Assembly (NCBI RefSeq): GCF_009796285.1
Contig: NZ_CP047020.1
Location: forward strand, 8,556,001-8,620,000
Direction: 5' to 3'
DNA from: Streptomyces broussonetiae
GTDB lineage: Bacteria; Actinomycetota; Actinomycetes; Streptomycetales; Streptomycetaceae
DNA length: 64,000 bases
The translations under genes were made by a program, and so were the position numbers. How positions within the stretch are numbered: position 1 is the stretch's first letter; every line of letters begins with the position of its first letter. The notes under the pieces are model-generated. The model ran no database searches and was not told the DNA's origin. It saw only the letters and a list, made by a program, of their open reading frames with translations. Below, in pieces: positions 7,628 to 16,399 of the stretch.

Positions 7628-9145
7628 ATGACCCTCCCGCCCGAGACGGGACCGGCGCCGGTGCTGGCACTCAGGGGCGTCTCCAAGTCCTTCGGTGCCG
7701 TACGCGCCCTCAGGGACGTCTCCCTGGAACTGCTGCCCGGCGAGGTGCACGCCCTTGCCGGCGAGAACGGCGCGGGCAAGTCGACGCTGATCAAGACCCT
7801 CGCCGGGGTGCACCGGCCGGACGCCGGCCAGGTGCTGCTCGACGGCGGGCCCGTCGTCTTCCAGGGCCCCGGCGACGCCCGCGACGCCGGAATCGCCGTC
7901 ATCTACCAGGAGCCCACGCTCTTCCCCGACCTGTCCATCGCCGAGAACATCCACATGGGCCGCCAGCCCCGGCGGGCCCTCGGCCGGATCGACCACCGGG
8001 CCACCCGTGCGGCCACGGCCGCCCTGATGAAACGGCTCGGCGTCGACCTCGACCCCGACCGGCCCGCCCGGGGGCTGTCGATCGCCGATCAGCAGATCGT
8101 GGAGATCGCCAAGGCGCTCTCCTTCGACGCCCGGGTCCTGATCATGGACGAGCCGACGGCCGCCCTGACCGGCAGCGAGGTCGCCCGGCTCTTCGGTGTC
8201 GTGCGCACCCTGGGCGAGCAGGGTGCCGCCGTCCTGTTCATCTCCCACCGCCTGGAGGAGATATTCCGGATCTGCCACCGGGTCACCACCCTGCGGGACG
8301 GCGCCTGGATCGCCAGTGAGCCGCTCGAGGGCATGACCGAGGACGACCTGGTCCGCCGGATGGTCGGTCGCGAACTGGCCGAGCTGTATCCCAAGCAGAA
8401 GGTGACACCCGGTCAAGTGGCGCTCAGCGTAAGGAGGCTGACGCGCGAGGGCGTGTTCACCGACGTCTCCTTCGAGGTGCGGTGCGGAGAGATCGTCGGG
8501 CTCGCCGGACTGGTGGGCGCCGGCCGTACCGAGGTGGCCCGCGCCGTGTTCGGCGTCGACCGGTGGGATGCGGGCGAGGTCGAGGTCGACGGGCGCCGGC
8601 TCACGGGCGGCGCGCCGTCCACGGCGATGGCCGCGGGACTGGCCCTGGTCCCCGAGGACCGCCGCGCCCAGGGCCTGGTGCCGGACATGTCCATCGAGCG
8701 CAACATCGCTCTGACCGGACTGCGTACGACCGTGAAGGCCGGGCTGGTGGACCGGGGCGCCGAACGCAGCCGGTCCCTGGACTGGGCGGTGAAGCTCCAG
8801 GTGAAGTACGCCCGGATCGCCGATGCCGTCGCCACGCTCTCCGGCGGCAACCAGCAGAAGGTCGTCCTCGCCAAATGGCTCGCCACCCGCCCGAAGGTGC
8901 TCATCGTGGACGAGCCGACGCGCGGCATCGACGTCGGCACGAAGGCGGAGGTGCACCGGCTGCTGTCCCGGCTCGCCGCCGACGGCGTGGCGGTGCTGAT
9001 GATCTCCTCCGACCTGCCCGAGGTCCTCGCCATGGCCGACCGCGTGCTGGTGATGCACGAGGGCCGCATCACCGCCGAGATCCCCCGCTCCGAAGCCACC
9101 GAGGAGACCGTGATGGCCGCAGCCACCGGGAGGGGCGCCGCATGA
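7628..9145 (+). CDS. rhaT: Rhamnose ABC transporter ATP-binding protein
   Basis: A 505-residue double ABC ATPase of the ribose/rhamnose (CUT2) importer type. The first half has Walker A GENGAGKST (residues 46-54) and Walker B VLIMDEPTAAL (near 170). The second half keeps the signature SGGNQQKVVLAKWLA and VLIVDEPTRGID but has a degenerate Walker A (GLVGAGRTE), as is usual for the C-terminal ABC domain of CUT2 ATPases. It energises rhamnose uptake together with the two permeases and the binding lipoprotein downstream. The ATG at 7628 follows a GGAG-like site; the frame is open upstream but homologous sequence begins here. Its stop overlaps the next start (ATGA). The symbol follows the Rhizobium rhaSTPQ naming. 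Confidence 0.9.
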   Translation: MTLPPETGPAPVLALRGVSKSFGAVRALRDVSLELLPGEVHALAGENGAGKSTLIKTLAGVHRPDAGQVLLDGGPVVFQGPGDARDAGIAVIYQEPTLFPDLSIAENIHMGRQPRRALGRIDHRATRAATAALMKRLGVDLDPDRPARGLSIADQQIVEIAKALSFDARVLIMDEPTAALTGSEVARLFGVVRTLGEQGAAVLFISHRLEEIFRICHRVTTLRDGAWIASEPLEGMTEDDLVRRMVGRELAELYPKQKVTPGQVALSVRRLTREGVFTDVSFEVRCGEIVGLAGLVGAGRTEVARAVFGVDRWDAGEVEVDGRRLTGGAPSTAMAAGLALVPEDRRAQGLVPDMSIERNIALTGLRTTVKAGLVDRGAERSRSLDWAVKLQVKYARIADAVATLSGGNQQKVVLAKWLATRPKVLIVDEPTRGIDVGTKAEVHRLLSRLAADGVAVLMISSDLPEVLAMADRVLVMHEGRITAEIPRSEATEETVMAAATGRGAA

Positions 9146-10212
9146 CGGAGACCGTGCCGGACCGGGCCCCCCTCGCCGAGACGCCCCCATCCAGTGGGAC
9201 CCGGCTGGTCGAGCGTGTCCTGCGGATGCGTGAACTCGCCACCCTCGTCGTCCTCCTGGTGATGATCGCGGTCACCCAGGCGGGCAACAGCGAGTTCCTG
9301 TCCGAGCAGGGCATCAAGGATCTGCTGCTGAACGCCACGATCCTGGTGCTGGTCGCCACCGGCCAGTCCCTCGTCGTCATCACCCGCAACGTCGATCTGT
9401 CGGTCGGCTCCACCCTCGGCATCACCGCCTTCGCCGCCGGTTCCTGTCTGCAGGACGGCCGGAACGCCGTCGTCGCGATCCTCCTCGCCGTGGCCCTCGG
9501 CACCGGACTCGGGCTGCTCAACGGCCTGTTGGTCAGCATCGGCCAGGTGCCCGCGCTGGTCGTCACGCTCGGCACCCTGTACGTCATCCGGGGCGTCGAC
9601 TCCATCTGGGTCGGCTCCCGCCAGATCACCGCGGCCGACCTGCCGGGCGGCTTCGTCGACTTCGGCTCCGGGGGCGTCTTCGCGATCCCCTGGCTCGCCG
9701 TCATCGCCCTGGTGGTCCTCGTTGCCACCGCCTACTACCTCAAACACTTCGCCGGCGGACGGGAGTTGTACGCCCTCGGCTCCAACCCGGAGGCCGCCCG
9801 GCTGGCCGGTATCCCGGTGCGCCGTCGGATCCTGGCCGCCCACACCTTCTGCGGCGCGCTCGCCGGACTTGCCGGGGCGATGTATCTCGCCCGGTTCGGC
9901 AACGTCGACTCCGGTACCGCAAACGGCTACGAACTCACCGTCGTCAGCGCGGTCGTGGTCGGCGGTGTCGTCTTCACCGGCGGCTCGGGCAGCGTCTACG
10001 GCGCAGCCCTCGGAGCCCTGCTGCTCACCTCCGTCAACAGCGTGCTGCCCGCGCTCGGCGTCAACTCCGTGTGGGTGCTCGCCATCAACGGCGTCCTGCT
10101 GCTCCTCGCGATCGCCGTCGACCGGGTCGTCGCGCTGCGGGTGGCCGCCGCCCTCAAGAAGAAGTCGCAGCGGCACAGGCCCGCCCTGCCCAAGGAGAAC
10201 GCCGGTGTCTGA
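9142..10212 (+). CDS. rhaP: Rhamnose ABC transporter permease 1
   Basis: A 356-residue polytopic membrane protein of the CUT2/RbsC permease family. It has about 8-10 hydrophobic segments and the family signatures TRNVDLSVGSTLG (residues about 82-94) and YALGSNPEAARLAGIPVRR before a late VVVGGVVFTGGSGSVYGA stretch. It forms half of the transmembrane pore for rhamnose import. Its start overlaps the rhaT stop (ATGA) and its own stop overlaps the next permease start, so the four transporter genes are tightly coupled. The C-terminus is basic (KKKSQRHR), probably cytoplasmic. Confidence 0.9.
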   Translation: MTETVPDRAPLAETPPSSGTRLVERVLRMRELATLVVLLVMIAVTQAGNSEFLSEQGIKDLLLNATILVLVATGQSLVVITRNVDLSVGSTLGITAFAAGSCLQDGRNAVVAILLAVALGTGLGLLNGLLVSIGQVPALVVTLGTLYVIRGVDSIWVGSRQITAADLPGGFVDFGSGGVFAIPWLAVIALVVLVATAYYLKHFAGGRELYALGSNPEAARLAGIPVRRRILAAHTFCGALAGLAGAMYLARFGNVDSGTANGYELTVVSAVVVGGVVFTGGSGSVYGAALGALLLTSVNSVLPALGVNSVWVLAINGVLLLLAIAVDRVVALRVAAALKKKSQRHRPALPKENAGV

Positions 10213-11194
10213 GTCACTGACCCGCGCCGTCCGCTGGGACACGGTCGTCGGCGCGCTCCTCGTCGTCCTGTTGCTGGTGTCGTTCGGCTTCGTGGACGGT
10301 TTCGGCAACGCGCTGAATCTGTCGTTCCTGATCGGCAACACCCTGCCCATCGCATTGATCGCCCTGCCGATGACCCTGCTCGTGGTCTGCGGCGAGATCG
10401 ACCTGTCGGTGGCGTCCACCGCCGGGCTGTCCGGGGCGGTGCTGGGCCGGCTCTGGAACGAGGGCATGGCCATCGAGACGATCATCCCGCTGTGCCTGCT
10501 GCTGGGCGTGGTGTGCGGGCTGGTCAACGGCCTGCTCGTCACCCGGCTCGGACTGCCGTCCCTCGCCGTCACCATCGGCACCCTCGCCGCCTACCGGGGG
10601 ATCGCCCAGATCGTGCTCGGCTCCGACGCGGTCACCGACTTCCCCTCCTCGTACCTGGACTTCGCCTCCGGCCGGCTCGGCACCACGTTCCTGCCGCAGG
10701 CGTTCCTGCCCTTCCTGGTGCTGCTCGCCCTCGCCGTGGTGGTGTTGCACGCCACGCCGTTCGGGCGGTCGTTGTTCGCGGTGGGCGCGAGCGAGGAAGC
10801 CGCGCGGTTCGCCGGGATCCGGGTCAGGCGGACCAAGTTGGCGCTGTTCGTGGCCACCGGGTTCATGTCGTCGCTGACGGGAGTGTTCTGGGCGCTGCAC
10901 TACGCCAGCGCGCGCTATGACAACGCCACCGGACTCGAACTCTCCGTCGTCGCTGCCGTGCTGCTCGGCGGGATCGACTTCGACGGCGGCAAGGGGACGT
11001 TGGGCGGGGCGGTCGCCGGTGTGTTCCTGCTGGGCGCGCTGCAGAACGTGATGAGTCTGCTGAACGTCTCCGCGCAGTCCCAGACCGTTGTCACCGGTGT
11101 GCTGCTGGTGGTTTCTGTGCTCGGCCCCCGGGTCGCACGTCGGATCACCGTCGCGAGAGTGGGCCGCAGAGCCTCCCCGACTGCGACCTCGTAG
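10205..11194 (+). CDS. rhaQ: Rhamnose ABC transporter permease 2
   Basis: A 329-residue CUT2-type permease paralogous to the preceding gene. It shows CGEIDLSVASTAGLSG (equivalent to the DLSVGS signature), LFAVGASEEAARFAGIRVRR and VVAAVLLGGIDFDGGKG, with about 8-10 hydrophobic helices. It pairs with the upstream permease in the rhamnose importer. The GTG at 10205 overlaps the end of rhaP by 8 bp and was chosen because it places the first transmembrane helix at a normal distance; no other nearby start fits. The frame is open further upstream inside rhaP but encodes out-of-frame sequence there. Confidence 0.9.
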   Translation: MSESLTRAVRWDTVVGALLVVLLLVSFGFVDGFGNALNLSFLIGNTLPIALIALPMTLLVVCGEIDLSVASTAGLSGAVLGRLWNEGMAIETIIPLCLLLGVVCGLVNGLLVTRLGLPSLAVTIGTLAAYRGIAQIVLGSDAVTDFPSSYLDFASGRLGTTFLPQAFLPFLVLLALAVVVLHATPFGRSLFAVGASEEAARFAGIRVRRTKLALFVATGFMSSLTGVFWALHYASARYDNATGLELSVVAAVLLGGIDFDGGKGTLGGAVAGVFLLGALQNVMSLLNVSAQSQTVVTGVLLVVSVLGPRVARRITVARVGRRASPTATS

Positions 11195-11226
11195 CCCGTC
11201 CCCTCCCTCACAAAGGACCCCCTGCC

Positions 11227-12306
11227 ATGCCCAAGCCGTCCCTGCGCCGCACCTGCGCCGCCCTGGCCGCCGGAACCTCCCTCGCTCTCGCCCTCACCGC
11301 CTGCAGCGGTACCACCAAGAACGACGTCAAGAACGACAACAACGCCGCCGCCACCGCCGGCAAGGCGGATCCGCATGCCGTCACCAAGAAGGGACTCACC
11401 GTCGGCTTCCTGCCCAAGCAGGTGAACAACCCCTACTTCACCGTCGCCGACAGGGGCGGCGAGAAGGCGCTCACCGGACTCGGCTCGACGTACAAGGAGG
11501 TCGGGCCCTCAAGTGCCACCGACACCGCCGGGCAGGTGAGTTACGTCAATACGCTCACCCAGCAGCAGGTGAACGGCATCGCCGTGTCCGCGCAGGACCC
11601 GGGCGCGCTGTGCACCGCGCTCAAGCAGGCGATGAAGAACGGCATCAAGGTCGTCACCTACGACTCCGACACCAGTCCCGGCTGCCGCAACGCCTTCGTC
11701 TCACAGGCGTCCGCCGAGGATCTGGGCCGTACCGAGGTGCGGTTGCTCGCGCAGCAGATCGGGTACAGGGGCGAGATCGCGATCCTGTCGGCCGCACAGA
11801 CCGCGACCAACCAGAACACCTGGATCGGGTACATGAAGGACGAGCTGAAGGACCCCACGTACAGGAACGTCAGGCTCGTCAAGATCGCTTACGGGAACGA
11901 CGACGCCCAGCAGTCCTTCCAGCAGACCCAGGGCCTGCTCCAGGAGCACCCGGACCTGAAGGGCATCATCTCCCCGACCACCGTCGGCATCAAGGCGGCC
12001 GCCCAGTACCTGTCCGGCTCCAAGTACCGGGGCAAGGTGAGGCTCACCGGTCTCGGTACGCCCGACGACCTGCGCAAGTACGTCAAGAACGGCACCGTCG
12101 ACGCCTTCGAGCTGTGGGACCCGGCCAGGCTCGGCGACCTGGCCGCGCGGACCGTGGTCGCGCTGGCCTCGGGGCAGATCACCGGCAGGGCGGGCGAGAC
12201 CTTCCAGGCGGACGGGACGACGTACACGATCGGCAAGGACGGTGTGATCAACCTGGGGAAGCCGACCGTGTTCGACGCGAAGAACATCGATCAGTTCAAC
12301 TTCTAG
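11227..12306 (+). CDS. rhaS: Rhamnose ABC transporter substrate-binding lipoprotein
   Basis: A 359-residue periplasmic-binding-protein-like lipoprotein. The N-terminus MPKPSLRRT plus a hydrophobic stretch ends in the lipobox LTAC with Cys26 as the likely lipidated residue. The rest is a type I sugar-binding fold (QVNNPYFTVADRGGE, DTAGQVSYVNTLTQQQVNGIAVSA). It would capture L-rhamnose outside the membrane and deliver it to the two permeases. It is 32 bp after rhaQ with a GGA-rich ribosome site, and 17 bp before the mutarotase. Specificity for rhamnose comes from context: all flanking genes are rhamnose genes. Confidence 0.9.
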   Translation: MPKPSLRRTCAALAAGTSLALALTACSGTTKNDVKNDNNAAATAGKADPHAVTKKGLTVGFLPKQVNNPYFTVADRGGEKALTGLGSTYKEVGPSSATDTAGQVSYVNTLTQQQVNGIAVSAQDPGALCTALKQAMKNGIKVVTYDSDTSPGCRNAFVSQASAEDLGRTEVRLLAQQIGYRGEIAILSAAQTATNQNTWIGYMKDELKDPTYRNVRLVKIAYGNDDAQQSFQQTQGLLQEHPDLKGIISPTTVGIKAAAQYLSGSKYRGKVRLTGLGTPDDLRKYVKNGTVDAFELWDPARLGDLAARTVVALASGQITGRAGETFQADGTTYTIGKDGVINLGKPTVFDAKNIDQFNF

Positions 12307-12323
12307 CAGTCCTGGGGATGTTG

Positions 12324-12644
12324 ATGCAGCGCGTGTGCTTCCTGCTCAAGGTCCGGGCGGACCGGCTCGACGCGTACCGCGCACGGCACGCCGCCGTGTG
12401 GCCGGAGATGCTCGGCGCCCTGGAGGCGACCGGCTGGCACAACTACTCGCTGTTCCTGCGCGAGGACGGCCTGCTCGTCGGCTACCTGGAGACGGAGGAC
12501 TTCGCCGCCGCCCGGGCCGGCATGGAGGCCACCGATGTCAACGCCCGCTGGCAGGCGCAGATGGCGCCGTTCTTCGAGTCGCCGGCCGGTACCCGGCCCG
12601 ACGAGGTCATGAGGCCACTCACGGAGGTGTTCCATCTGCCATGA
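12324..12644 (+). CDS. rhaM: L-rhamnose mutarotase
   Basis: A 106-residue protein of the RhaM/RhaU family, which interconverts alpha and beta anomers of L-rhamnose so that the isomerase receives its preferred form. The family pattern is visible: an N-terminal FLLKVRADRLDAYRARHAAVWPEM with the conserved His and Trp, then GWHNYSLFLRE and a C-terminal EVFHLP. Of two ATGs (12318 and 12324), the second is preferred because the TCCTGGGG motif would be too close to the first. It follows rhaS by 17 bp and ends the rightward transport arm. Confidence 0.92.
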   Translation: MQRVCFLLKVRADRLDAYRARHAAVWPEMLGALEATGWHNYSLFLREDGLLVGYLETEDFAAARAGMEATDVNARWQAQMAPFFESPAGTRPDEVMRPLTEVFHLP

Positions 12645-12978
12645 CGGCAGCCGGAAGCGGGGTCGCGGCGCCCCGGGTCACCTCTCCCGGCCGCGCCCGT
12701 TCCTCGCGATGCCCGAGGGCGGGCTCCAGCACGGCCGGTCGGGCCGGACCGCGCCGGGGGAGTGGAGCGGCCCGAACGGCGCCTGCACCAGTGCCCACGG
12801 CTGCGGCACCGCCCGGAACATGTCCCTGCACGGCAGCGACCACGGCGTCCACGGCCGGGTGCCCCTCGTGGTGGGTACCACCGGCGGGCCCGTGCGTGGC
12901 CGGCCACGCCCTTTCGGCATGACGGTAGTGTGAAGGGCCGCCCGCCGTCCCGTTCTCGTCCCTGGAGGTCCTCGCCCG
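12645..12978. other. Intergenic region without a recognised gene
   Basis: These 334 bases separate the mutarotase gene from the LacI regulator gene. Both strands contain open frames, including one of 74 codons at 12709-12933 (+), but none gives a sequence I recognise, and codon bias does not favour one frame clearly. The last part (GGAGG at about 12964-12968) is the ribosome site of the regulator. A separate promoter for the regulator is likely here. Confidence 0.4.
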
Positions 12979-14004
12979 ATGACCCAGTCGGTGGGTATCA
13001 AGGACGTCGCCCGTGCCGCCGGAGTGTCGGTCGGCACGGTGTCGAACGTCATCAACCGCCCGGACGCGGTCGCCAGTGAGACCCGGGCCCGGGTGCTGTC
13101 CGCGATCGACCGGCTCGGCTACGTCCGCAGCGAGTCCGCGCGTCAGCTGCGGGCGGGCCGCAGCAGGATCATGGGCCTGCTCGTGCTCGACATGGGCAAC
13201 CCCTTCTTCGTGGACGTGGCGCGCGGCGCCGAGCGGGCGGCCCGCGAGGCGGGGCTCGGTGTGATGGTCTGCAACAGTGCGCAGAACGCCGCCGAGGAGG
13301 CCGAGTACCTGTCCCTGTTCGCCGAGCAGCGGGTGCGCGGCGTGCTGCTGACCCCGGCCGACGCCACCGGCCGCAACATCGAGACCTTCCGCCGGCACGG
13401 CATCCCGTTCGTGCTGGTCGACCGGGTCGCACAGGGTGCGACCGAGTGCTCCGTCTCCGTGGACGACGTGACCGGCGGCGCCCTCGCGGTGCGGCATCTG
13501 GTGGACGCGGGCCACCGTTCGATCGCCTACGTCAGCGGACCGGCCGGCCTCAACCAGGTCCGCGACCGCCGTACCGGTGCCCTGAACGCGCTCGCCGAGG
13601 CCGGTCTCGGGCCGGGAGCGCTGCGCGAACTGCCCACCGAACGCCTCGACGTCGCGGCCGGCCGGGACGCGGGCGCCCGCCTGCTGGGCCTCGCCGACCG
13701 CCCCACGGCCGTGTTCTGCGCCAACGACCTGCTCGCCCTCGGCGTCCTGCAGGCCGTGTACGCGGCGGGTGTGAGCGTCCCGGGCGACCTCGCGATCGTC
13801 GGCTACGACGACATCGAGTTCGCCGCGGCGGCGGCCGTACCGCTCACCTCCGTACGGCAGCCGGCCGTCACCATGGGCGCGCTCGCGGCCGAACTGCTCC
13901 TCGAGGAGACCGAACAGGGCGAGGGCGGGCAGCCGCACGAGCACCGCCGGGTGGTGCTCCAGCCGGAGCTGGTGGTGCGCCGCTCCAGTCTCGCCGCACG
14001 CTGA
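12979..14004 (+). CDS. LacI-family transcriptional regulator (probable rhamnose regulator)
   Basis: A 341-residue LacI/GalR protein. Residues 6-30 form the DNA-binding helix-turn-helix (IKDVARAAGVSVGTVSNVIN) followed by a hinge (SARQLRAGRS) and a periplasmic-binding-protein-like effector domain. It is placed at the end of the rhamnose transport arm, and TGAAA-type palindromes at 7397 and 7563 are suitable operators. The simplest reading is a local repressor released by a rhamnose-derived effector. This is inference from position and family. The start is supported by GGAGG 10 bp upstream. Confidence 0.88.
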   Translation: MTQSVGIKDVARAAGVSVGTVSNVINRPDAVASETRARVLSAIDRLGYVRSESARQLRAGRSRIMGLLVLDMGNPFFVDVARGAERAAREAGLGVMVCNSAQNAAEEAEYLSLFAEQRVRGVLLTPADATGRNIETFRRHGIPFVLVDRVAQGATECSVSVDDVTGGALAVRHLVDAGHRSIAYVSGPAGLNQVRDRRTGALNALAEAGLGPGALRELPTERLDVAAGRDAGARLLGLADRPTAVFCANDLLALGVLQAVYAAGVSVPGDLAIVGYDDIEFAAAAAVPLTSVRQPAVTMGALAAELLLEETEQGEGGQPHEHRRVVLQPELVVRRSSLAAR

Positions 14005-14098
14005 CCGCGAGTTCAGTAAAAACCATGATCTCCGGGGTCGGCCGACGGCCGCTCATGTGCTGAACTGGACCCCCGTCCCATCCGCCCCGGGAGCCCCG

Positions 14099-15400
14099 TT
14101 GAGCCTCAGCTACCGCCAGCCTGGTGTCGTCCTGACCGACCGCCGCTTCACCGTGCCCCTCGACCACGCCGCCCCGGGCGGCGAGACCATCGACCTGTAC
14201 GCCCGTGAGGTCGTCGCGAGCGACAAGGAGCGGCAGGACCTGCCCTGGCTGCTGTACCTCCAGGGCGGCCCCGGCTTCGGGGCGAATCGTTTCGTCGGCC
14301 GTCAGTCCTGGCTCGACCGGGCCCTGAAGGAGTACCGCGTCCTGCTGCTCGACCAACGCGGCACCGGCAGCTCCACGCCCGCCACCCGGCAGACGCTCCC
14401 GCTGCGCGGCGGCCCCGCCGAACAGGCCGCGTACCTCGCCCACTTCCGCGCCGACTCCATCGTGCGGGACTGCGAGGCCATCCGCCCCGAGGTCACCGGG
14501 GGCGCCCCCTGGACCGTGCTCGGCCAGAGCTTCGGCGGCTTCTGCACGGTGTCGTACCTCTCCCTCGCCCCCGAGGGACTCGCCACCGCCGTCATCACCG
14601 GGGGCCTGCCCTCCCTGCACGCCCACGCCGAGGACGTCTACCGCGCGGCCTACCCGCGCGTCGAACGCAAGGTCACCGCGCACTACGTCCGCTACCCGCA
14701 GGACGTGGAACGGGCCCGCCGGATCGCCGACCACCTCCTCACCCACGAGGTGCTCCTCCCGAACGGCTACCGGTTCACGGCCGAGGCCTTCCAGTCCCTG
14801 GGCCTGATGCTCGGCACGAGCGACGGCAGCCACCGCCTGCACCACCTGCTGGAGGACGCCTTCGTCCGCACCCCGGCCGGCCCGGAGCTGTCCGACGCCT
14901 TCCAGGAGCAGGCCCAGTCCCTGCTGTCGTACGCCGGCCACCCCCTCTACGCCCTCGTCCACGAGTCGGTCTACGGCCAGGACGCCCGCCCCACCGCCTG
15001 GGCCGCCGAGCGGATCCGCGCCGAGTTCCCGCAGTTCGACGCGGCCAAGGCGCTCGCGGGTGACGCCCCGGTGCTCTTCACCGGTGAGACGGTGCACCCC
15101 TGGATGTTCGACGCAGACCCCGCCCTGCGCCCCCTGCGGGAAACGGCCGAACTCATCGCCGCCTGCACGCAGTGGGCCCCGCTGTACGACTCCGCCCGCC
15201 TCGCCGCCAACGAGGTGCCGGTCGCCGCGGCGGTCTACCACGACGACATGTACGTCGACACGGCCCACTCCGTGGAGACCGCACGGGCCATTCGTGGTCT
15301 GCGGACCTGGGTGACGGACGAGTTCGAGCACGACGGGCTCCGCACGGGGGCGCCCAGGGTGCTGGACCGGCTGCTGGCGCTGACCCGCGACGAGGCGTGA
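14099..15400 (+). CDS. Alpha/beta hydrolase, proline-iminopeptidase-like (S33 family)
   Basis: About 433 residues. The lid-containing S33 peptidase/prolyl aminopeptidase architecture is visible: LYLQGGPGFGANRF (oxyanion HGGPG-type loop), LLLDQRGTGSS, the nucleophile GQSFGGF, and a C-terminal YHDDMYVDT that should supply the catalytic His/Asp region. Such proteins release N-terminal residues from peptides or hydrolyse related esters or amides in the cytoplasm. A TTG at 14099 is preferred because GGGAG lies 5 bp upstream and homologous sequence (SLSYRQPGVV) begins there; an ATG at 14057 is an in-frame alternative adding 14 residues. No clear operon partner. Confidence 0.82.
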   Translation: MSLSYRQPGVVLTDRRFTVPLDHAAPGGETIDLYAREVVASDKERQDLPWLLYLQGGPGFGANRFVGRQSWLDRALKEYRVLLLDQRGTGSSTPATRQTLPLRGGPAEQAAYLAHFRADSIVRDCEAIRPEVTGGAPWTVLGQSFGGFCTVSYLSLAPEGLATAVITGGLPSLHAHAEDVYRAAYPRVERKVTAHYVRYPQDVERARRIADHLLTHEVLLPNGYRFTAEAFQSLGLMLGTSDGSHRLHHLLEDAFVRTPAGPELSDAFQEQAQSLLSYAGHPLYALVHESVYGQDARPTAWAAERIRAEFPQFDAAKALAGDAPVLFTGETVHPWMFDADPALRPLRETAELIAACTQWAPLYDSARLAANEVPVAAAVYHDDMYVDTAHSVETARAIRGLRTWVTDEFEHDGLRTGAPRVLDRLLALTRDEA

Positions 15401-15541
15401 GGCGAACGCCCCGCAAGGGGACACACGCCATGGCTGCTGCGCTGGCGGCGTCGGTTCCTGGAACGGCGTGCGCCGTACGGCCGTCGTCGGCTCCTCCGGG
15501 CCCGCGCATGGCGCCGACGCCGGGTCAGTAGGCTGGAGACC

Positions 15542-16399
15542 ATGCCGGAACAGATTGCTGACCTCTCCGACCTGCGCGGTGACTGCGCGGAGTGCTTCGG
15601 GCTGTGCTGTGTCGCCCTGCCCTTCGCCGCGTCCGCCGACTTCGCGCTGAACAAGCCCGCCGGCAAGCCGTGTCCGAACCTCCGGGGCGACCACCGGTGC
15701 GGCATCCACGCGGATCTGCGGACGAAGGGCTTCACCGGCTGCACGGTCTACGACTGCTTCGGCGCCGGCCAGAAGGTCTCGCAGCTCACCTTCGGCGGGC
15801 AGGACTGGCGTACCGGGTCCAAGGAGCACGCCCGGCTGATGTTCGACGTGTTCCCGGTCGTACGGCAGCTGCACGAGCTGCTGTGGTACCTGACCGAGGC
15901 GCTCGGCCTGCCCGCTGCCCGGCCCGTCCACCCCGATCTGCGGCGGGCGCTGGAGGAGACCGGGCGACTGACCCGGCTGAGCCCGGGAGAGCTGGCCGTG
16001 CTGGACGTGGCCGCGCACCGCCGGCAGGTCAACGTTCTCCTGCTGCGCACCAGCGACCTGGTCCGGGCCGGCGTCACGGGGAGCAAGGGCGGCAAGAAGG
16101 GCAAGGGCGGCGGGAAGGACCGGCGGGGCGCGGATCTCGTCGGGGCCCGGCTGCGGGGCGCGGATCTGCGTGGGGCGAGTCTGCGCGGAGCCTGTCTCAT
16201 CGCCGCCGACCTCACCGGAGCCGATCTGCGCGGCGCGGACATGATCGGCGCCGACCTGCGTGACGCCGACCTGACCGATGCGGACCTCACCGGCGCGTTC
16301 TTCCTCACCCAGCCGCAGCTGAACGCTGCGCGCGGCAGTGTCGGAACGCGGTTGCCGGAGTCAGTCGGTCGGCCGGTGCACTGGGCAGCGGGGCACTGA
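15542..16399 (+). CDS. Pentapeptide-repeat protein with Cys-rich N-terminal domain
   Basis: A 285-residue protein. Residues about 10-80 are rich in cysteine (CAECFGLCC, PCPNLRGDHRCG, GCTVYDC), recalling the CxxCxxCC clusters of YkgJ-type metal-binding proteins. After a charged Gly/Lys linker (SKGGKKGKGGGK, around 181-192), residues about 195-262 are pentapeptide repeats (ADLRGASLRGACL and similar A[D/N]LxG units) that form a right-handed quadrilateral beta-helix. Function is unknown; pentapeptide proteins often mimic DNA or serve as binding scaffolds. The 3' end overlaps the convergent P450 gene by 39 bp. Start ATG 15542 is preceded by GGAGA. Confidence 0.85.
   Translation: MPEQIADLSDLRGDCAECFGLCCVALPFAASADFALNKPAGKPCPNLRGDHRCGIHADLRTKGFTGCTVYDCFGAGQKVSQLTFGGQDWRTGSKEHARLMFDVFPVVRQLHELLWYLTEALGLPAARPVHPDLRRALEETGRLTRLSPGELAVLDVAAHRRQVNVLLLRTSDLVRAGVTGSKGGKKGKGGGKDRRGADLVGARLRGADLRGASLRGACLIAADLTGADLRGADMIGADLRDADLTDADLTGAFFLTQPQLNAARGSVGTRLPESVGRPVHWAAGH

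Noticed and set aside
8413..10581. Long minus-strand open frame opposite the rhamnose transporter genes
   Set aside because: High GC keeps antisense frames open. Its translation is Ser/Thr/Arg/Asp-rich with no family pattern, while the plus strand holds clear ABC transporter proteins.
12709..12933. A 74-codon frame between the mutarotase and LacI genes
   Set aside because: No recognisable family and no clear coding bias over other frames; left as intergenic.
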